The notes beneath the pieces were generated by a model. That model was not told where the DNA came from, made no database searches, and was given only the letters and a program-made list of their open reading frames with translations. A stretch of 20,598 nucleotides of DNA from positions 1 through 20,598 of the IMG/VR virus record IMGVR_UViG_3300036651_000849; one strand, 5' to 3'. Made by a program: the position numbers and the translations under genes. This DNA is from a virus. Numbering within the stretch: the first letter of the stretch is position 1; each line of letters starts with the position of its first letter. Below are positions 19,864 through 20,598 of the stretch, one piece after another.

Positions 19864-20598
19864 ATGGGTGTTCCCATTGAAGACATCGCCAAGGAGACTC
19901 TCGACGAGATCACCAAGGCACAGACCACAGGCATCCTCGAATCGACGGGCGCCTACAGTTACGACCTGACCGGCATCGTCCGGCTCATCCCGGTCGTGAC
20001 GCCGTTCCGCGACAGTGTCGCCCGTGAAGGCTCGAAGAACGGTTCGCCGTTCGCGGTCTGGCGTGCGTTCCTGAACGTGAACTCCAGCCAGCCGCGCGCC
20101 ACGCCGGGCTTCGACTACGCGTCGAACGAAGTCGTGTTCGCTGAGCAGGACTTCCAGGCGAAATACCAGCCTGTCGGTCTGGCCGGCCTCGTCACCCAGG
20201 ATGCGTACGACCTCGCGCAGGGCCTCTACGACCCGTACGCGGAGTCCACGTTCCAGGTGCTCAACCAGACGCTGATCGCGGAGGACAAGCTCCTCATCGG
20301 TTCGCAGTCGTACCCGCTGCCGCAGCCGGTCGCCCCCACCCTCCAGGTGTCGACGACTCTCGGTTCGATCGGTGCTGTCACCCTCTGGGTCGGCGTCGCC
20401 GCACGTACCGGGGCCGGCTTCTACTGGTCCGGGAACTCGCGCGGCAACTCCGCCTCCACGGCGGCGCTGTCCGGCTCGACCAACCAGGTCACCGCGTCGA
20501 TCCCGTCGTTCCCGAAGGGCGCCATCGCGCTCGACTGGTTCTACTCGACCAACGCCGGCGTCACCGTGTACTACGCAGGAACCTCCTCGACGTCGTCG
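19864..20598 (+). CDS. Major capsid protein, HK97-like (partial, 245 aa visible)
   Basis: The frame is open from ATG 19864 (AAAGGG ribosome site at 19851-19856) to the window end, so the C-terminus is missing. Residues 28-150 look like an HK97-fold capsid protein: IVRLIPVVTPFRDSVAREG (38-56), then YQPVGLAGLVTQDAYDLAQG (101-120) and helix STFQVLNQTLIAEDKLLIG (128-146). From about residue 150 the sequence turns into a beta-rich Gly/Ser/Thr stretch (VTLWVGVAARTGAGFYWSG, then IALDWFYSTNAGVTVYYAG), consistent with an inserted Ig-like or surface domain. It follows protease and scaffold, the expected order. The shell is built of several hundred copies. Confidence 0.88.
   Translation, partial: MGVPIEDIAKETLDEITKAQTTGILESTGAYSYDLTGIVRLIPVVTPFRDSVAREGSKNGSPFAVWRAFLNVNSSQPRATPGFDYASNEVVFAEQDFQAKYQPVGLAGLVTQDAYDLAQGLYDPYAESTFQVLNQTLIAEDKLLIGSQSYPLPQPVAPTLQVSTTLGSIGAVTLWVGVAARTGAGFYWSGNSRGNSASTAALSGSTNQVTASIPSFPKGAIALDWFYSTNAGVTVYYAGTSSTSS

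Overview
This window looks like part of a tailed double-stranded DNA phage (or prophage) of a high-GC actinobacterium. The GC-rich sequence, dense GTG/ATG starts with 4-nt stop/start overlaps, a WhiB-type Fe-S regulator and a DUF7455-like small zinc protein all point to an actinobacterial host. A large terminase subunit, a portal, a MuF domain, an XkdF-like protease, a scaffold-like protein and the start of a major capsid protein identify the phage head module. No integrase, attachment site, tRNA or CRISPR was seen, so lytic phage versus prophage cannot be decided from this window.

Layout. (1) 1-5033: a compressed array of about 16 small plus-strand genes, mostly joined by 4-nt ATGA, GTGA or TTGA overlaps. 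Recognisable members are a WhiB-like protein (1479-1763), a ribbon-helix-helix/helix-turn-helix protein (3593-3940) and a nucleotidyltransferase-fold protein (4366-4722). Many others are small Cys-rich, probably zinc-binding proteins. (2) 5034-5136: an untranslated gap with a perfect 10-bp hairpin, probably a terminator or processing site. (3) 5137-6350: five more small genes, including a permuted NlpC/P60-like protein (5569-6084) and a DUF7455-like protein just before the terminase. (4) 6357-11001: terL and a 989-residue fusion of portal, Nudix hydrolase and MuF domains. (5) 11012-16357: six genes, most of them decoration, fiber or spike-like. They include a beta-helix-like protein and a 735-residue protein with an N-terminal lectin-like domain followed by two families of tandem repeats. 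The block ends in a perfect 13-bp stem terminator. (6) 16475-17180: three small genes on the minus strand, the only well-supported minus-strand genes here, divergent from the next block across an AT-rich spacer (17181-17263). (7) 17264-20598: XkdF-like prohead protease, a small Cys-rich protein, a phospholipase-D-superfamily protein, an acidic scaffold-like protein and the major capsid protein, which runs off the window.

How it works together. TerL packages DNA through the portal; MuF, protease, scaffold and capsid protein build and mature the head. The fiber/spike block lies inside the head module, between portal and protease, so its products may decorate the head or serve as adsorption fibers. 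The most unusual points are the Nudix domain built into the portal-MuF polypeptide, the PLD-like gene translationally coupled between protease and scaffold, the roughly 19-copy 20-residue repeat array with a second repeat family shared with the neighbouring spike gene, and the minus-strand cassette interrupting the structural operon. All functional statements come from reading motifs by eye; no database search was run.
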